Shown here piece by piece: positions 23,956 through 30,953 of a stretch of DNA of 64,000 nucleotides (positions within the stretch are counted from its first letter, which is position 1; each line of letters begins with the position of its first letter). The position numbers were made by a program, and so were the translations under genes. The notes under the pieces were generated by a model. That model was not told the origin of the DNA and searched no databases. It saw nothing but the letters and a program-made list of their open reading frames with translations. The stretch covers positions 186,001 through 250,000 of the forward strand of contig NZ_JABFCX010000002.1 of assembly GCF_013085255.1 (NCBI RefSeq), written 5' to 3'. The stretch is from Parvularcula mediterranea. GTDB taxonomy: Bacteria; Pseudomonadota; Alphaproteobacteria; Caulobacterales; Parvularculaceae.

Positions 23956-24405
23956 CTAGCCCGTTTGGGCGACCTGAGCGGCGTCACGCAAGCGCGAAAC
24001 GCCTTCTTCCGCGCGCTGAATGTCGCCTAGCTCCGCCTCGGGAAGCGGATGAAGCCTGAAGTTCGGCTCGACCTGCGCTGCTCGGTAGAGCTTGAAGAGC
24101 CAGAGCGCGTCGGTCTCCGGCGCGCCGGCGAAGACATCACTCTGCCCCAGCGCCGCATTGAGAACGAGGCAGGCGTCGAGAGGCGCCTTGCCCTCCTTAA
24201 GGAGCATTTCGAGACCCAGCTTGTGCTTTGCCTCGCAGCCCTTGTCCCATGCCTCGAGCGACCAGCTTCCCGCTGGCTTGAGGAGCATGGAGCGCACCTC
24301 GCCCCCTGCGAATCCCCAGGCCACTTCTATCGGCCACGCCTCGGGCGAGCGGCCGCAACTGATAACGGAGAGAAATGCTGAAGGTCGCTGGGAGGGTTGG
24401 AGCAT
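23956..24405 (-). CDS. DEDD exonuclease-like fold with altered catalytic residues
   Basis: 149 residues. The layout resembles 3'-5' exonucleases of the DnaQ type: a first strand, then PEAWPIEVAWGFAGGEVRSMLLKP, a helix with EAWDKGCEAKHKLGLEMLLKEG (compare the AE-x-IHGI segment), LNAALGQSDVF, and TDALWLFKLY near residue 99. The expected D-x-E at residues 13-15 is S-V-I here, so two catalytic acids are missing. It is probably inactive or repurposed. Coupled to the following hydrolase. The remote fold call is from pattern recognition. Confidence 0.6.
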   Translation of the reverse strand: MLQPSQRPSAFLSVISCGRSPEAWPIEVAWGFAGGEVRSMLLKPAGSWSLEAWDKGCEAKHKLGLEMLLKEGKAPLDACLVLNAALGQSDVFAGAPETDALWLFKLYRAAQVEPNFRLHPLPEAELGDIQRAEEGVSRLRDAAQVAQTG

Positions 24406-24470
24406 CGGTGCGAGTTCGGTCCCTTTTCTTGAGACGTCAAACGCCTTCGCCAGTGCAATACCGGGCGCGC

Positions 24471-24671
24471 TTAACCGCGCTTGCGAAGGCCGTAGACGCC
24501 TGTTTCTTTGTCTTTTTCCAGGTCGATATGTGAAGTCCCGCTCTTCTTGCGACGGTTAGGGTTCCGCTGGCCTTGATCCTGCTCAGAGAGTTTCCGCCTG
24601 AGCGTCTTCACCAGCCGGACGGACCCGGCGGCGACGGCAGCTGTCGCAAGAATGGCGGCAAGTGCGTTCAT
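24471..24671 (-). CDS. Small single-pass membrane protein
   Basis: 66 residues from ATG 24671; longer in-frame starts would add a basic stretch without hydrophobic character. An N-terminal helix (MNALAAILATAAVAAGSVRLV) is followed by a basic tail (KTLRRKLSEQDQGQRNPNRRKK) and the ending DLEKDKETGVYGLRKRG. Similar short proteins ending in a D-x-ETGVY motif are common hypothetical genes in alphaproteobacteria, by memory. Function unknown. Confidence 0.6.
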   Translation of the reverse strand: MNALAAILATAAVAAGSVRLVKTLRRKLSEQDQGQRNPNRRKKSGTSHIDLEKDKETGVYGLRKRG

Positions 24672-24810
24672 CGGCTGAGGTCTAGCACCCGCTTCCCGAG
24701 AAGTCATGCGGCGGTGCACGCGCCTGAACGGCGGGGCTCCCCTGCCCCGTTGATTTTTGTTCCCAAGCGATTCCAAAGGCCTCTTCCTCGCTGAGCGCTC
24801 ATTCTCGCTT

Positions 24811-24837
24811 AGACATGTTTACAATATAAACCTGTCT
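24811..24837. promoter_or_regulatory. Palindromic operator before the acyltransferase operon
   Basis: Inverted repeat AGACATGTTTA - CAATA - TAAACCTGTCT with one mismatch between 11-base arms. TATAAA inside it could serve as the -10 element, so a bound protein would block transcription. The likely binder is the winged-helix regulator encoded as the last gene of the operon. Confidence 0.6.
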
Positions 24838-24881
24838 ATCCATATCGGGATGGAACGTCATCCACGGAGGAAGGGGGAGAC

Positions 24882-26060
24882 ATGACCACCGAATTCGAAG
24901 GGCGCATCCATGCGCTCGATAGTGTCAGGGCAGGGGCGCTCCTTTTAGGGCTCGCTTTCCATGCCGGACTTTCATTCTATCCCGGCGAGCAGGTGTGGAT
25001 CGTCATGGACGATGCGCGCAGCGCCGAGATCATGTGGGGCGGCTTCACCATGCATATCTTCCGCATGGCGACCTTCTTCATCATGGCCGGCTATTTCGGC
25101 CGCATGGCTTTCCATCGCAAAGGCGCTGGCACCTTCATCGCCAGCCGCGCCAAGCGCATCGGCCTGCCCTTGGTGATCTTCTGGCCCGTGATGATGGTTC
25201 TTTTCACCGTCGTGATGGTCTGGGGTCTGACGAAGCAGTGGAACATCACGCCCGAACAGCTTCCCGAGCCTCCGCCCATGACGCTCGAGACCTTCCCCCT
25301 CACCCACCTCTGGTTCCTCTACGTGCTCCTTGGCTTCTACGCCGTGATGCTTGTCTCCCGCCTGCCGGTCGCCCTCATCGACCGTTCAGGTGGCATCCGC
25401 GGCGCAGTAGACGGGGCCCTGCGTTTCGGCCTTTCAAGTCAGATCCTCCCAATTCTGATGGCCTTCGCCGTCGCAGGGTCCCTGCTATCTCACGGAGGCT
25501 GGACAGAGTGGTCAGGCGTGCCGACGCCAGACACAGGAGTGGTGCCGAACCGAGCCGCGCTCGTGACCTACGGAATGGCCTTCACCCTCGGTTGGCTGCT
25601 GCAGCGGCAGGGCGAAGTGCTTGGCATCATGCGCCGCCTCTGGCCTCTGTCGCTGGTCTCGGCGATCGGCGCGACGGCGATCTGTCTCTACCTTCTGGGC
25701 TTCGAGAGCGGTACCGCACCTGCGCTTGAGGGCCGTATGCGGATGATCTTCGCTGCGTCTTACGGGCTCGCACTCTGGTACTGGAGCTTCGGCCTCATCG
25801 GTATGGCGCTCAGCCTGTTCAACGGAGAAAGCCGGGTCATGCGCTACCTCGCGGACGCTTCCTACTGGCTCTACATCATGCACCTGCCGCTGGTGATGGC
25901 GCTTCAGGTCTGGGTCATGCGCTGGGACTGGCCCGCACTTGCGAAGTATGGCTTCATCCTTGCCGTCACGCTGGCTGTGCTGCTGGCGAGCTACCAGCTG
26001 CTGGTCCGCCACAGCTTCATCGGCAACCTGCTCAACGGCCCGAGGAGGGCACGCTCATGA
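24882..26060 (+). CDS. Acyltransferase 3 (AT3) family membrane protein, OpgC-like
   Basis: 392 residues with about ten membrane helices. The N-terminal IHALDSVRAGALLLGLAFHAGLSF has the AT3 arginine and histidine; RMATFFIMAGYFGRMAFHRKGAGTFIASRAKRIGLPL and TFPLTHLWFLYVLLGFY are further signatures. AT3 proteins O-acylate extracytoplasmic sugars, such as succinylation of glucans by OpgC. The substrate is unknown. The start lies 44 bases after the palindromic operator, with GGAGGAAGGGGGAG upstream. It overlaps the next gene by 4 bases. Confidence 0.88.
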   Translation: MTTEFEGRIHALDSVRAGALLLGLAFHAGLSFYPGEQVWIVMDDARSAEIMWGGFTMHIFRMATFFIMAGYFGRMAFHRKGAGTFIASRAKRIGLPLVIFWPVMMVLFTVVMVWGLTKQWNITPEQLPEPPPMTLETFPLTHLWFLYVLLGFYAVMLVSRLPVALIDRSGGIRGAVDGALRFGLSSQILPILMAFAVAGSLLSHGGWTEWSGVPTPDTGVVPNRAALVTYGMAFTLGWLLQRQGEVLGIMRRLWPLSLVSAIGATAICLYLLGFESGTAPALEGRMRMIFAASYGLALWYWSFGLIGMALSLFNGESRVMRYLADASYWLYIMHLPLVMALQVWVMRWDWPALAKYGFILAVTLAVLLASYQLLVRHSFIGNLLNGPRRARS

Positions 26061-26704
26061 CCACCGAACAGGCCCACGCCGATGCGGCGCTCCAGGCCAG
26101 GGAAGATCTCGCGTTCATGCGCGGGATCGTTTCCGACGGAAGACCCTTCGCGCGCAACACAGGCGGCGTCTATTTCTGGTCAGGGATCATCTACGGCACC
26201 CAGTGCCTGATCAACCTCGTGGACCTGATGGCGGGACAGGTGCTTCCGCCGATCGTCCTCCTCCTGAACGGGATCGTGCCAACGGTCCTGTTCGTCGGGG
26301 TGCTGGTGTACGCCCTTTCCAAGCGGAAGCCTGAGACGGGGCCAAAGGGTCCGGTGGCGCGGGCTATCGAGATGGCTTTCCAAGGGACGGGGCTCGCCAA
26401 CCTTGCACTGGTTGTCGTGTTCGGCGTTGCGGCCTTCCAGCGGCAGGACATGTCGATCTGGTTCTTCTATCCGGTGACGGTGCTCGCCCTGCAAGGAGCG
26501 GTTTGGTACGGCGCGGGTCGCCTCAGGCGGCGAAGCTGGATGCTAGTCGTCGCAGCGGGTTGGCTTCTCGCCAGCATCGTCTGTGGGCTGAATGTCGAGA
26601 ACCTCACCGCCTACCTCGGCGCCCTCTGCGTGACCCTCTACGGGCTGATGGCGGTGCCGGGCTATGTCCTTATGCAGATCAGCAAGGATGGCGTGACGGA
26701 CTGA
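26057..26704 (+). CDS. Multi-pass membrane protein of the acyltransferase operon
   Basis: 215 residues. A hydrophilic N-terminus (MTTEQAHADAALQAREDLAFMRGIVSDGR) precedes about six hydrophobic helices in three pairs. No enzyme motif. The ATGA overlap with the acyltransferase and a 1-base gap to the winged-helix gene show that the three are one transcription unit. Comparable membrane proteins next to HTH regulators are often of unknown function; a signal-transducing partner of the regulator is one possibility. Confidence 0.78.
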   Translation: MTTEQAHADAALQAREDLAFMRGIVSDGRPFARNTGGVYFWSGIIYGTQCLINLVDLMAGQVLPPIVLLLNGIVPTVLFVGVLVYALSKRKPETGPKGPVARAIEMAFQGTGLANLALVVVFGVAAFQRQDMSIWFFYPVTVLALQGAVWYGAGRLRRRSWMLVVAAGWLLASIVCGLNVENLTAYLGALCVTLYGLMAVPGYVLMQISKDGVTD

Positions 26705-26705
26705 C

Positions 26706-27005
26706 GTGGCAGGCTTCGGGAAGATCGACGACGTTATCCACGGAAGGTTGAGGATGGGCATCATGGCCTACCTTGCCAACGCGGACAGTGCGTCCTTCAC
26801 CGAGCTCGTGGAGGCGCTGGACGCGACACGCGGCAACCTCTCGGTCCAGATCAGGAAGCTCGAGGATGCCGGCTATATCTCCGTGGACAAGCGCATCGTC
26901 GACAGGAAGCCGCTGACCACCTGCCGAATCACGAGACCCGGCAGGAAAGCTTTCAACGATTATCTCGAAGCGATCAGCGGCGTCCTCGGCCTCAAGCCCG
27001 ACTAG
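26706..27005 (+). CDS. Winged-helix transcriptional regulator (MarR/HTH_34-like)
   Basis: 99 residues from GTG 26706. KIDDVIHGRLRMGIMAYLANADSASFTELVEALDATRGNLSVQIRKLEDAGYISVDKRIVDRKPLTTCRITRPGRKAF is a compact winged helix of the HTH_34 group, without extra sensor domain. Such proteins form small dimers that bind short palindromes. It probably binds the 24811-24837 repeat and controls its own operon; this is inference. It ends in a 4-base convergent overlap with the S49 peptidase gene. Confidence 0.88.
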   Translation: MAGFGKIDDVIHGRLRMGIMAYLANADSASFTELVEALDATRGNLSVQIRKLEDAGYISVDKRIVDRKPLTTCRITRPGRKAFNDYLEAISGVLGLKPD

Positions 27006-27844
27006 CGCCCAAGGCGGCTCCTGAGGTCGTCGCTTGCGAGGCGCATGGCGATGGCATCGACCAGACCGCTGGAGATAGCTGCGCCGAGTTTGCCGAGGAG
27101 ACCGGCGCGCTGGGCGCTGATCTGCTTGATCTTCACGTCGTTGCCGTAGCGGCTCTTCAGGATCTGGCGAAGGTCGCCCACCTCGTCGATGAGGCCAAGC
27201 TCCTTGCCCTTCTGCGCGAGGAAGAAGTCACCGCTGAAGACTTCCTCTTCCGGCCCGGTGATCCGGTCGCCGCGGCGCTCCTTTACGAGGTCGATGAAGA
27301 TCTCGTGGGTCTCCTCGAGGATCCCTTCGAGCTTCTGGCGGTCTTCTTCCTTCTCCGCGCGGAATGGGTCGAGGCGGACCTTGTTGGTGCCCGAAGTGTA
27401 GACCCGGCGCTCGACGCCGATCTTGTCGATGGCGTCCTGGAAGCCGAACCCTGCGGAGACGACCCCGATCGAGCCGACGATGGCGAAGGGGTCGGCGATG
27501 ATTTCTTCGCCTGCGAGGGCGATCAAATATCCGCCAGATGCGCCGACATCCTCGATGAAGCTGATGACCGGCAACTGGGTCTCAATCGCGAGGCCCCTCG
27601 CGCGGGCCATGATCATCCGCGCCTGGGTCGGCGCACCGCCCGGTGAGTTGATCGCGAGGACGACGGCCTTGGAATTCTTGCGTTTGAAGGCCTTTTTCAG
27701 GCTCGATTCCACCGAATAGGCGGAGAGGCCCCTGCCCGGCCGGGCGTCAGCGCCGATGGGGCCCTGAAGCTCCACAACGGTGACGATGGGGCGGTTTGAG
27801 CCGAAGATACGGAAGGGTGCGGTCAAAAAAGATCGAACAGACAT
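27002..27844 (-). CDS. S49-family signal peptide peptidase (SppA/SohB-like)
   Basis: 280 residues from ATG 27844, supported by AGGAG 8 bases upstream; a start at 27928 is less likely. VTVVELQGPIG opens the ClpP-like core, AINSPGGAPTQARMI follows, DVGASGGYLIALAGEEIIADPFAIVGSIGVV holds the nucleophile serine, and YTSGTNKVRLDPFRAEKEEDR follows. No long membrane anchor is evident at the N-terminus, so this is a short SppA form. It cleaves leftover signal peptides or misfolded membrane segments. Divergent from the polyprenyl synthase gene. Confidence 0.88.
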   Translation of the reverse strand: MSVRSFLTAPFRIFGSNRPIVTVVELQGPIGADARPGRGLSAYSVESSLKKAFKRKNSKAVVLAINSPGGAPTQARMIMARARGLAIETQLPVISFIEDVGASGGYLIALAGEEIIADPFAIVGSIGVVSAGFGFQDAIDKIGVERRVYTSGTNKVRLDPFRAEKEEDRQKLEGILEETHEIFIDLVKERRGDRITGPEEEVFSGDFFLAQKGKELGLIDEVGDLRQILKSRYGNDVKIKQISAQRAGLLGKLGAAISSGLVDAIAMRLASDDLRSRLGR

Positions 27845-27969
27845 GGCTGCGGCTCCTATGCGAAGACGGATTTCTGGTTCAACAGCGAAGCTTGCAAGGC
27901 TAGGAACCGAGTTCCGTCGCGGTGACAATCGTGATTTCGGGCCCTAAGCGCGGGTTTGCCGCGTGCGGT

Positions 27970-27986
27970 GGACCTAAGTGAGGTCC
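27970..27986. promoter_or_regulatory. Inverted repeat in the sppA/ispB divergent promoter region
   Basis: GGACCT - AAGTG - AGGTCC, a perfect 6-bp inverted repeat, 33 bases before the polyprenyl synthase start. It could be an operator or an mRNA leader hairpin. No known regulator is matched. Confidence 0.35.
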
Positions 27987-28018
27987 ATATGGAACGTATG
28001 GCAGCGAGGAGTGGTTCG

Positions 28019-29035
28019 ATGGCGCTTGCCGCGACGAAAGAGGCGAAGACCGAAGGACAGGCCTTTCCCGAAGTGGCGGCCGAGTTGAAGGCTGCCTTGC
28101 GTTCTGAGCTCGATGCCACGAACGCGGTGATCCTGGACCACCTTGGAAGCCGGGTGCCGCTGATCCCTGAGGTCGCCAAGCACCTGATCGGCGCGGGCGG
28201 TAAGAGGCTGCGGCCTCTCATCACGCTGGCAGCGGCTGAGATCGCTGGCGCGGGCGGTGAGAATGCGCGCTACCTCGCGGCGGCTGTTGAGCTGATCCAC
28301 GCGGCAACGCTTCTCCATGATGATGTGGTGGATGATTCGGACCTCCGTCGAGGGTTCAAGACGGCCAATGTCGTCTTCGGGAACAAGGAGTCGGTGCTGG
28401 TCGGTGACTTCCTCTTCGCCCGGGCTTTCGAGCTGATGGTGAAGACGGGCCAGCTTCCGGTGCTGGATCTCCTGTCCCGTGCGAGCTGCACGATCTCCGA
28501 GGGTGAAGTCCTCCAGCTTGAAACCCAAGGCAACATCGACGCGACCGAGGAGATGCACCTCGACGTCATCCGCGCGAAGACGGCCATGCTGTTCGAAGCG
28601 GCGGCGCGTGCCGGTGCCGGTTCGCTGGGTGCATCGCCCCATGCGGAGAAGCTCGGTCAGTTCGCTGAGAATTTCGGCATTGCCTACCAGCTGGTGGATG
28701 ACGCTCTCGACTATGGCCACGGGGCGCAGGACCTTGGCAAGACCATTGGCGATGACTTCCGTGAGCGGAAGATGACCATGCCGGTGATCCTCGCCTACCG
28801 CGCAGCGCGGGACGATAGCGAGCGGGCCTACTGGCGCGATGCGTTTGCCAATGGCTCGGACGATTTCGACCGGGCCAAGGCCCTGATCGACCGTGACGAC
28901 ATTGGCGCGAAGGCTCTCGACCATGCGCGGGGCTATGCGGCCCAGTCAGCGGAAGCGCTCGACGGCCTGCCGGATCATCCGCTCAAGGACATCCTGCGCG
29001 AGCTTGCCCTCGCCTCAGCGGAACGTCCCTTCTAA
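28019..29035 (+). CDS. ispB: Long-chain polyprenyl diphosphate synthase (octaprenyl-type)
   Basis: 338 residues from ATG 28019, chosen for GAGGAG 7 bases upstream; earlier in-frame ATGs exist. First aspartate-rich motif LIHAATLLHDDVVDDS, second motif IAYQLVDDALDYGHG, and GKRLRPLITLAAAE are the trans-prenyltransferase signatures. Residues before the first DDxxD are small (A, A, L), consistent with long-chain products such as the ubiquinone side chain. Chain length cannot be fixed by eye. It converges with the WecA-type gene with a 21-base overlap. Confidence 0.93.
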   Translation: MALAATKEAKTEGQAFPEVAAELKAALRSELDATNAVILDHLGSRVPLIPEVAKHLIGAGGKRLRPLITLAAAEIAGAGGENARYLAAAVELIHAATLLHDDVVDDSDLRRGFKTANVVFGNKESVLVGDFLFARAFELMVKTGQLPVLDLLSRASCTISEGEVLQLETQGNIDATEEMHLDVIRAKTAMLFEAAARAGAGSLGASPHAEKLGQFAENFGIAYQLVDDALDYGHGAQDLGKTIGDDFRERKMTMPVILAYRAARDDSERAYWRDAFANGSDDFDRAKALIDRDDIGAKALDHARGYAAQSAEALDGLPDHPLKDILRELALASAERPF

Positions 29036-30058
29036 CTCTTGAGAGCTGCGCTTGATCATCAGCATGCCGCCGATGATCACGGCCCACAGAAGCGCGATGA
29101 ACAGCGCCGACAGCCAGTAGACCGACGGCATCTCCACGCAGACCTGCCAAATGAGCCGCGCCACGAGCGCCGCGACGAGCCCCGCTGCAACCACCGCCAG
29201 CGCCGTCGCCTGATGCGACCAGCCCGACGCCTTGAGGTGCTGGTAGAAATGCTCCCGGTGCGCCTCGGACAGACGCTCGCCCCGCGCCGCGCGACGGACG
29301 AGGGTGACCGCAACATCCATGATGAGCGGCAGCGCAACGAGGGGCACAATCCAGAAGCCGCGCGTCCCTTCCCCTGCGAGAAGCGGCGCTGCACCGATCA
29401 GCGTACCGATGGCGAGGCTGCCTGCGTCGCCGAGGAAGATCCGGCCTGCGAAGACATTGCAGAAGAGGAAACCAAGGAGGGCCACCTGGACGGTCAGCAG
29501 CGGCCATGACGCCGCCGACCACATGAGCGACGCACCTGCGAGAATGACGATCGCCGTTGTGCCCACAAGGCCGTTGAGGCCGTCCATGAAGTTGACTGTG
29601 TTGATGATCGACAGGAGCCAGAAGGCCGCCAGCAGGATGCCGAGCGGCATCGGCAAGTCGACCCATCCGATGAGAGGAACAGGGAACTCCGTGATCGGAC
29701 CGACGAAGACTGCTCCCGCGAAGGCTACAGCTGCGAGCAGCAGCATCTTGAGCTGGGCCGACATGCCGAAGAAATCGTCGAGGAGGCCGATGCCTCCGGC
29801 CGCCATCGCGAGGAGGATAAGCGCCGCACCCTGAGGGCTCAGCGTTCCCGCGAAAAAGAGGACAGCGCCGCCCGCGAGGATCCCTGCGACGACCGCCATT
29901 CCCCCGAGCCGCGGCACCGGGGTCTTGTGGTTGGACCGGTCGCTGACCGGATCGAGCGCAAGCTGGCTCCTGATCGCCGTGAGACACAGCGCATTGGCGA
30001 TCAGCCCCGCCATGACGGCGGCGGCGAAGCCGAAGATGATTTCGTCTGTCAGCGGCAC
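29015..30058 (-). CDS. MraY/WecA-type polyprenyl-phosphate sugar-1-phosphate transferase
   Basis: 347 residues from GTG 30058, preceded by AAGGAG; upstream in-frame ATG 30199 would overlap ispE heavily. About ten membrane helices. Catalytic motifs: GLLDDFFGMSAQLKM, NTVNFMDGLNGLVG and RIFLGDAGSLAIG; the HKTPVPRLGGMAV opening is typical. These enzymes attach GlcNAc-1-P or a similar sugar to undecaprenyl phosphate, starting O-antigen, capsule or exopolysaccharide. The true MraY is encoded at 61-62 kb, so this is the second family member. Confidence 0.88.
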   Translation of the reverse strand: MPLTDEIIFGFAAAVMAGLIANALCLTAIRSQLALDPVSDRSNHKTPVPRLGGMAVVAGILAGGAVLFFAGTLSPQGAALILLAMAAGGIGLLDDFFGMSAQLKMLLLAAVAFAGAVFVGPITEFPVPLIGWVDLPMPLGILLAAFWLLSIINTVNFMDGLNGLVGTTAIVILAGASLMWSAASWPLLTVQVALLGFLFCNVFAGRIFLGDAGSLAIGTLIGAAPLLAGEGTRGFWIVPLVALPLIMDVAVTLVRRAARGERLSEAHREHFYQHLKASGWSHQATALAVVAAGLVAALVARLIWQVCVEMPSVYWLSALFIALLWAVIIGGMLMIKRSSQELEGTFR

Positions 30059-30083
30059 GAGCGTTGCGCGCGCTCCTTTAAGG

Positions 30084-30953
30084 TCAGGCGTTACCTGGGA
30101 GAATGAACGACGATTCGGCCCAGAACCCTTGGGCCCTGAGGTCCCGCGCTGCCCGTTCGGCGGAGGTGGCGCTCGCGTGGATCGCGAAGCAGGTCGCACC
30201 GGAGCCGGACATGGACGCAGCGCGCGCGCCGGGCTGGGCCGACATGGTGGCGATCAGCGGTTCAATCGCGGGCTCGATCTCTTCTGCCGGAGCGAGTAGG
30301 TCGTTGCGGTTCCGGTGGACCATGCCCGCCGCGCCGCCAGTCCTTTCGTAAGCCGCCGGGGTCAGCGGGCTGGGATCGCCTGCATCGAAGCGGCGGAAAA
30401 CCTCTCCGGTAGAGACAGCGTAGCCGGGATTGGCGAGGACGATGGCTTCGGGCTCGCAGCGCTCTGTCAGCGTGATGCGCTCGCCGATGCCGGAGGCGCG
30501 GATGACGCCGCCGCCATTGATCTGGCCAGCCATGCACACAGGGCCGTCAGCGCCGAGACCCAGCGAGCGGCGGCGCAGCTGGTCGGCATCGAAGCCCAGC
30601 TCATGGACATCGTTGAGAAGCAGCATCGCGGCCACACCGTCTGCTGTCCCCGCCCCGATACCGGAGGCGATGGGCGTCTCCTTCTGGAGGAGGAAGCGGC
30701 CCTGAGGCTCGAGATCGAGAAGCAGGAATGCACGCCAGATCAGATTGTCCGCATGCCCCTCGCCTGCCAGCTCTTCACCGAAGGTCCCGGTGAAATCGAT
30801 GCCCGGCGGGCCTTCGGGGTCATAGGCGAGGACATCGCCCAGCATGGGAAAAACGCAGAGCGTATCGACGGGATGGTATCCATCAGCCCGCGGAGGACCA
30901 ACATGGAGCGCAAGGTTGATCTTGACCGGCGCGAAGATGACGGCCTCGGTCAC
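30084..30953 (-). CDS. ispE: 4-diphosphocytidyl-2-C-methyl-D-erythritol kinase
   Basis: 289 residues of the GHMP kinase family. FAPVKINLALHVGPPRADGYHPVDTL is the IspE N-terminus, and PIASGIGAGTADGVAAMLLL is the glycine-rich ATP loop (usually GLGGGSSD, slightly changed here). The C-terminal SMSGSGATCFAI motif is present. It phosphorylates CDP-ME in the MEP pathway, two steps before IspG. It starts at GTG, overlapping the stop of the TPR lipoprotein gene (GTGA). Confidence 0.95.
   Translation of the reverse strand: MTEAVIFAPVKINLALHVGPPRADGYHPVDTLCVFPMLGDVLAYDPEGPPGIDFTGTFGEELAGEGHADNLIWRAFLLLDLEPQGRFLLQKETPIASGIGAGTADGVAAMLLLNDVHELGFDADQLRRRSLGLGADGPVCMAGQINGGGVIRASGIGERITLTERCEPEAIVLANPGYAVSTGEVFRRFDAGDPSPLTPAAYERTGGAAGMVHRNRNDLLAPAEEIEPAIEPLIATMSAQPGARAASMSGSGATCFAIHASATSAERAARDLRAQGFWAESSFILPGNA

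Noticed and set aside
28983-29987. 334-residue minus-strand frame
   Set aside because: Alternative frame of the WecA/MraY-type gene, whose own frame carries the catalytic motifs and membrane helices.
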